Shown: positions 5,635 through 5,817 of the stretch, in pieces
How the letters are laid out: the number at the start of each line of letters is the position of its first letter
Numbering within the stretch: the stretch's first letter is position 1
DNA from: an uncultured Lachnospiraceae bacterium
GTDB taxonomy: Bacteria > Bacillota > Clostridia > Lachnospirales > Lachnospiraceae
Direction of reading: 5' to 3'
DNA: 5,817 nucleotides
Assembly: GCA_910578825.1 (NCBI GenBank)
Contig: CAJTSB010000065.1
Coordinates: 1 to 5,817, forward strand
Notes under the pieces: generated by a model
What the model saw: the letters and a program-made list of their open reading frames with translations, nothing else
What the model was told of the DNA's origin: nothing
Databases searched by the model: none
Made by a program: the position numbers and the translations under genes

Positions 5635-5817
5635 TCAAACCGCAACACAACTTGCGGGTACGAATCTTTTCACTAACTGAAGTTTATCATGTTCCCCCGA
5701 AAAATACAACTCTCTGTGAAGAACTTTCTCCACAGAACGCAACAGTTCAGCCTGTTTGTTATATTTTGGCACTGTTTCATGAGATTCTTGCAATTCTGCC
5801 ATGAAAATTCTTATGGG
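5635..5817 (-). CDS. Possible 3' end of an unidentified gene, cut by the right edge
   Basis: One minus-strand frame is open from the window edge to a TGA at 5635-5637, 60 codons in all, and could continue beyond the window. It contains an ATG at 5800-5802 (MAELQESHETVPKYN onward, 55 residues) but no clear ribosome binding site in front of it, so an upstream start is more likely if the frame is real. The peptide is hydrophilic and charged, looks helical in the stretch KYNKQAELLRSVEKVL, and ends in VPASCVAV. I recognise no family. Its stop is 30 bases before gpmI, on the same strand, which would fit an operon partner. A chance open frame of this size is not rare, and it overlaps the candidate gpmI promoter, so either call could be wrong. 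Confidence 0.4.
   Translation of the reverse strand, partial: PIRIFMAELQESHETVPKYNKQAELLRSVEKVLHRELYFSGEHDKLQLVKRFVPASCVAV
5640..5657 (-). other. Small hairpin before gpmI
   Basis: The minus strand pairs ccgcaa with ttgcgg over 6 bp around a gttgtg loop, followed by TTTGAATTTG. It covers the last codons of the possible right-edge frame. It could be a weak terminator or leader hairpin, but the stem is short and the T run poor. Confidence 0.3.
5681..5709 (-). promoter_or_regulatory. Candidate extended -10 promoter for gpmI
   Basis: The minus strand has TTGTAT (5704-5709), a 17-base spacer and TAAACT (5681-5686), with TG one base upstream of the -10 as in extended -10 promoters. The hexamers match sigma-A consensus at 3 and 4 of 6 positions. 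Transcription would start near 5674 and give a leader of about 70 bases before gpmI. It falls inside the possible partial frame at 5635-5817, so it would be an internal promoter if that frame is a gene. Confidence 0.3.

Noticed and set aside
5399..5680. 93-codon plus-strand frame covering the gpmI start
   Set aside because: Antisense to the GpmI N-terminus; most of its length mirrors conserved GpmI codons.

Overview
The window looks like chromosomal housekeeping DNA from a low-to-mid GC Firmicute, most likely a Clostridia member of the Lachnospiraceae type. That placement is inferred from protein style: a B. subtilis-type Fe-S PurF, a long PurB and PurC, and strong AGGAGG-like ribosome binding sites. 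No rRNA or other taxonomic marker is present. All four complete genes lie on the minus strand and are read from right to left: gpmI, purC, purF, purB.

Region by region (right to left, the direction of transcription): 5635-5817 holds an open minus-strand frame that runs off the right edge, possibly the 3' end of an unrecognised gene, with a small hairpin over its stop and a weak candidate promoter for gpmI inside it. 4063-5604 is gpmI, the cofactor-independent phosphoglycerate mutase. 4002-4062 is a 61-base junction with a 9-bp hairpin and a weak candidate promoter. 3117-3995 is purC; its ribosome binding site shows that the second of two close ATGs is the start. 1653-3098 is purF and 174-1625 is purB, joined to their upstream neighbours by gaps of only 18 and 27 bases. 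85-129 is a perfect 21-bp stem with a 3-base loop that should terminate transcription on both strands. 1-84 holds no gene I can support.

Functionally, PurF commits PRPP to purine synthesis, PurC adds aspartate to CAIR, and PurB removes fumarate from SAICAR and later from adenylosuccinate on the AMP branch. The other de novo genes (purD, N, L/Q/S, M, E/K, H) are not here, so the pathway is split across the genome. GpmI is glycolytic and is the odd member; the 61-base junction with its hairpin suggests its coupling to the pur genes is partial.

I see no CRISPR array, transposase, tRNA, toxin-antitoxin or defence gene, and no sign of a novel system. The points worth a second look are the purC start, the long perfect palindrome after purB with a nearby partial repeat, the gpmI-purC junction, the unidentified right-edge frame, and the eukaryote-like form of PurB.
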